Source: Verrucomicrobiaceae bacterium (lineage in GTDB: Bacteria; Verrucomicrobiota; Verrucomicrobiia; Verrucomicrobiales; Verrucomicrobiaceae). From it: a stretch of DNA of 64,000 nucleotides. Of this stretch, positions 61,092 to 64,000 are shown one piece after another. The notes beneath the pieces were generated by a model. It did no database searches. It was not told the origin of the DNA and worked only from the letters and a program-made list of their open reading frames with translations. The stretch's first letter is position 1, and the number at the start of each line of letters is the position of its first letter. The translations under genes and the position numbers were made by a program. The stretch is taken from the NCBI GenBank assembly GCA_024232965.1, contig JACKQF010000006.1, forward strand, positions 186,001 to 250,000, in the 5' to 3' direction.

Positions 61092-64000
61092 GGCTTGGCG
61101 CCTCCTTGGTTTTCCAAGTTGTTAAAATAGGCATCAAGACCGGTCTTGAACTCTTCAGGGAACTCCTTGCCCGCGCGGCCCGTGGACTGCCCGACTGGGC
61201 GTGCCTTCACCTCCGACTCCGAATCGCCGCCAGGCCCAAGCTCAGACAAAGCAGCCGCGCTAGCCGTAGCCGCCCCCCCACCGCCTCCAGGACTACCGCC
61301 CCCGCCGCCACCACCGCCGGGGGGCTGACGCTTCGTTTGCAGAAGCAGTTCGATCGCCTCGGTCTCCGCTGCGATGGCCTTCGGGCCAGTGTCCGGTGAC
61401 TCCAAAAGCCCGCCTGCCTCATCCATAACGCGACGCACCATAGTCAGCAGTTGCAGTTCCTTTTGGAAAGTCTGGGGGCCATTCGGCAGACTCGCCACAT
61501 CATCGATGGCGCTCTGTGTGCCGATAGCGATGCGCACCTGCTCCGCAGACAGCAACATCGCGCGGCGCTCGTAATCGGGCAAATCGACAGCAGGTTTGGC
61601 CTTGTCCAACTCACGTGTTTCATCGCGCAGCTTCATTTCATCCCGCAGCGCCTGCATCACCTTCAGCACGATTTCTGGCGGGAGGCTATCGCCTTTGCAG
61701 CTAGAGCAATTCGAGGCCTTGCCAGCGGCCACCATTTCCTCCGCCCAACGATCCATGGTATCCGCCCAATACTCCGCGCCATTGATGGCGTGACCGCTGA
61801 GGTTATCCACTGCATGATCGCCGACCTTCGACAGCGCCCGCACCACTTGCACCTTCTTCATCTCTTCCAGCACTCGCTTGAAGTGCTGGTCCGGCTTCCG
61901 CTGCGAATAGGCCTCCAGATCGCTCTGGATGATGCTGACGACATCACTCTGGGTCCGCGCAGTGCCGCGCGCAGTCTTTGCATAGGGCATCAGCACCACC
62001 GGCTCTGTCTCGGGTGCAGCAGGTTCGGCCTTGGCTTTTGGCTGGTCGCGGATGACCACGGTCACACCATTTTCTCGCATCACCTTGCTTCCACGTTTTG
62101 AGGTCTCGCTCATCTCTTCGGCGGTGATCTTTTGCAGAGCCGCGCGTGGTTTTGAAATCCCAAAGGCATCCAGAGTGTTTTGATTGATGCCGGAGGCGAG
62201 CTCCATCTGCGCGCGAGACGCGGCCTTGAAGCGTTTCACGAAGGTGCTGGCTTCAAGGCTGGCCAGGATCTCGTTCAACTGATCCGTGACGCGGGCAAAT
62301 TCTGCCAGCAGGTCGCGCTGCTCTCCCAAGCCCTTTTCCAACTCCTCCTGCGCAGCACTCGCAGGCGGCTGCGGCTGATCTGAGGGCGGTGGTGCTTTTT
62401 GACCCGGTGCCGCAGCCAGGGAGTTCGTGGGCAACTTCAGTTGGCCAGCACTCGGGGGTTTGGGCGCGCCCGGCTTCGCATCTGCGGTGGCTGGGTCCGG
62501 CTTGTTCATCGTGCTCTCGGTCAGCTTCACAGATGGTGCAGGGTCTTTAGGTTTTGCCGTTGGATCCACTGGTTTTGGCTTCGCATCTCCCGGAGGTGGT
62601 TGCGGACCTTGGGCGACCTGCGGAGCGGTCTTACCGCTTGGCGAAGGCGGCTGACCGGGTTTGCCCTGCTGCCCAGGTTTCGCGGACGCCTGGGCTGAGC
62701 TCGGCTTATCGCCAGGCTTCCCCGCAGGGGCGGGTTCGCTGCTCTTGGACTCGCCGGGTTTGCTGTCTCCTGGCTTGCCAGGTGCGGAGGGTGTGGCGGC
62801 CATTTTTGGATCGGCCTTGGCACTGGCGGATTGCTTCAAAAGATCCGCCACACTGGGCATGCGCTTCGAGGCGATATCGCCCAGGCTCTTCAGCATCGTC
62901 GCCCACGACTCCAGCCTAGCAGCCTCAAACTCGGGGTTCTTGGTTGCCTGCTCCACTAAATTCCGTCCGGCCTGATTCAGTGCTTCCAGACGTGCCGCAT
63001 TGGCGTTTTCTGCCGTGGCCTGCTGCGAGATGCGGCGACGATTCTCGGGACGATCCAGCTCCCCTGCGTTCATGGCGCGCAGTTCCTTGTTGGTCTGGTG
63101 GAGCTGTTGCTCGCGTTCGTAGGTCTCGCGAGCTGACTCCAGCCACTTTGTCATCTGCTGCGTCACCCACAGCGCATGATCGGTGCGATTCAGCACATGC
63201 ATCACAAAGGTCGCGGAATAGCTACGGGGTCTGTCTGGCAAGTAGTCCTCCGCCCAGGCCCGGACCTCCAGCGTCTGGGGCGCGACGCCCTCACGCGTGG
63301 CGCAAAAGGTTGCGCGGGTGTCCATTTCTTGCATCTCTGGCTGACCTGCTGCGGCGATTTTTTCTCCCAACGGAGTCGCTGAAACCACGCCGCCCGCATC
63401 CGCGCCGCGCCACTCAAGACCGACGCGCTTAATGCCAAAGTCATCGCTGATCCCCACATCAAAAGCCACCACCTCAGAGTCCAGCACCACTTGCTCCAGT
63501 GTCTCCCGACGCGCCACGATGCGCGGTGCCGCGTCTTCGCCGGCCTCGATGTTCAGAACCAGCGGATCGCGTGGCGTCAGGCCCAGTTCATCAATCCAGG
63601 TGAAGCGCGCCTGCCGCTCGGCATCAATTTTTGTGGCGGGGGCAATCAATCGTGCGCCATCCACCTTCAGCGCTTTCCCATCCATCTCTGCAGAGGCCAG
63701 CGTGCGGCTGGCGGTTGCCTCAAATACGGCCTCAGCGCCTTTCAAGATGCTCAGCGATCCACCGCGCAGTTCCATCACTGGCTGCGTCTTGTATTGCAGG
63801 TAGGCGGGCAGTTTCAGTCGCGCCTTCAGCGTCGCTAGCTCTGGGCGCGTCCGCGGCTGAAGCTGCAAGGTTTTGCGCACATCGCCCACTTTGACGAAGA
63901 GTTCCGTGTCCACTTTCTGCGGCGCAAAAGCAAAGGGATAGGCCTTCTCTGCGCGAGTGACCGCGATGCCCTGCTGCCCCAGGACCTGCGCCCAGCCAGA
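61088..64000 (-). CDS. DUF4175-like protein, 5' end beyond the window
   Basis: At least 970 residues, open to the right edge: the frame continues through 64000 without stop (upstream residues include GQQGIAVTRAEKAYPFAFAP), so the N-terminus, usually with membrane segments in DUF4175 proteins, is missing. The visible part has beta-rich units (LKLPAYLQYKTQPVMELRGG; VVAFDVGISDDFGIKRVGLEW), a coiled region (WLESARETYEREQQLHQTN), a Pro/Ala/Lys linker of about 170 residues, and a helical C-terminus with a CSSCKGD cysteine pair and a Gly-rich tract. The linker is of the type found in cell-surface proteins. It is the first gene seen of the coupled operon on the minus strand. Confidence 0.8.
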   Translation of the reverse strand, partial: SGWAQVLGQQGIAVTRAEKAYPFAFAPQKVDTELFVKVGDVRKTLQLQPRTRPELATLKARLKLPAYLQYKTQPVMELRGGSLSILKGAEAVFEATASRTLASAEMDGKALKVDGARLIAPATKIDAERQARFTWIDELGLTPRDPLVLNIEAGEDAAPRIVARRETLEQVVLDSEVVAFDVGISDDFGIKRVGLEWRGADAGGVVSATPLGEKIAAAGQPEMQEMDTRATFCATREGVAPQTLEVRAWAEDYLPDRPRSYSATFVMHVLNRTDHALWVTQQMTKWLESARETYEREQQLHQTNKELRAMNAGELDRPENRRRISQQATAENANAARLEALNQAGRNLVEQATKNPEFEAARLESWATMLKSLGDIASKRMPSVADLLKQSASAKADPKMAATPSAPGKPGDSKPGESKSSEPAPAGKPGDKPSSAQASAKPGQQGKPGQPPSPSGKTAPQVAQGPQPPPGDAKPKPVDPTAKPKDPAPSVKLTESTMNKPDPATADAKPGAPKPPSAGQLKLPTNSLAAAPGQKAPPPSDQPQPPASAAQEELEKGLGEQRDLLAEFARVTDQLNEILASLEASTFVKRFKAASRAQMELASGINQNTLDAFGISKPRAALQKITAEEMSETSKRGSKVMRENGVTVVIRDQPKAKAEPAAPETEPVVLMPYAKTARGTARTQSDVVSIIQSDLEAYSQRKPDQHFKRVLEEMKKVQVVRALSKVGDHAVDNLSGHAINGAEYWADTMDRWAEEMVAAGKASNCSSCKGDSLPPEIVLKVMQALRDEMKLRDETRELDKAKPAVDLPDYERRAMLLSAEQVRIAIGTQSAIDDVASLPNGPQTFQKELQLLTMVRRVMDEAGGLLESPDTGPKAIAAETEAIELLLQTKRQPPGGGGGGGGSPGGGGGAATASAAALSELGPGGDSESEVKARPVGQSTGRAGKEFPEEFKTGLDAYFNNLENQGGAKP

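Noticed and set aside
1..64000. tRNA genes, rRNA genes and CRISPR arrays
   Set aside because: I saw no T-loop GGTTCGANNCC with matching arms, no rRNA stretch and no regularly spaced direct repeats. A covariance search would be needed to exclude tRNAs fully.

Overview
The window looks like chromosomal DNA of a member of the Verrucomicrobiota, most likely a Verrucomicrobiaceae relative such as Prosthecobacter; this is inferred from gene content only. The pointers are a DUF1552/DUF1592 gene pair, three secreted proteins with c-type haem motifs of the kind expanded in the PVC superphylum, a DUF1080 protein, a ceramidase-like protein, many Sec or Tat signal peptides and generally high GC. I recognised no rRNA, tRNA, CRISPR array, prophage or complete insertion sequence.

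Layout. 0-5 kb: a possible ATP-grasp protein, a patch of short inverted repeats, an Rpn-type nuclease gene, a 26-codon remnant of a second ATP-grasp-like gene, and a PLD-family protein coupled to a small membrane protein. 5-11 kb: a zinc-ribbon protein and an FKBP on the plus strand, then a close-packed minus-strand run reading hisG, a 34-residue ribosomal protein (AURKAIP1/COX24 type), a TPR protein, a zinc-ribbon membrane protein and a YqgE/AlgH protein. 11-16.4 kb: a Tat-exported sialidase-like protein and the DUF1552/DUF1592 pair. 16.6-20.3 kb: an accessory stretch of small plus-strand orphan genes with intergenic repeats. 20.3-31.1 kb: an FG-GAP protein and a signalling operon with a 1775-residue Ser/Thr kinase-ATPase-GAF-histidine kinase and a response regulator fused to a class III nucleotidyl cyclase.

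31-46 kb: a phosphoesterase with an N-terminal repeat domain, two orphan genes, a ceramidase-like protein, purT, a GYF_2 protein, a WD40/cytochrome protein, lysS, and a coupled pair of exported enzymes (glutamate-racemase-like and N-acyl-D-amino-acid deacylase-like) suggesting D-amino-acid metabolism outside the cytoplasm. 46-54.7 kb: a secretin behind a promoter with a 15-bp perfect palindrome, ssb, a PagL-like outer-membrane protein, a PVC haem-binding protein, a ROK kinase lacking the usual zinc cysteines, and a DUF1080 protein. 54.7-64 kb: a tightly coupled minus-strand operon (DUF4175-like protein running off the window, a helical-repeat protein, a prenyltransferase-repeat protein and a TlpA-type thioredoxin on a long repeat scaffold), probably an envelope system.

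The least explained items are the repeat-scaffold thioredoxin and its operon, the exported racemase/deacylase pair, the propeller-like domain on the phosphoesterase, the duplicated 3' end flanking the Rpn gene, and the dispersed 67-bp repeat.
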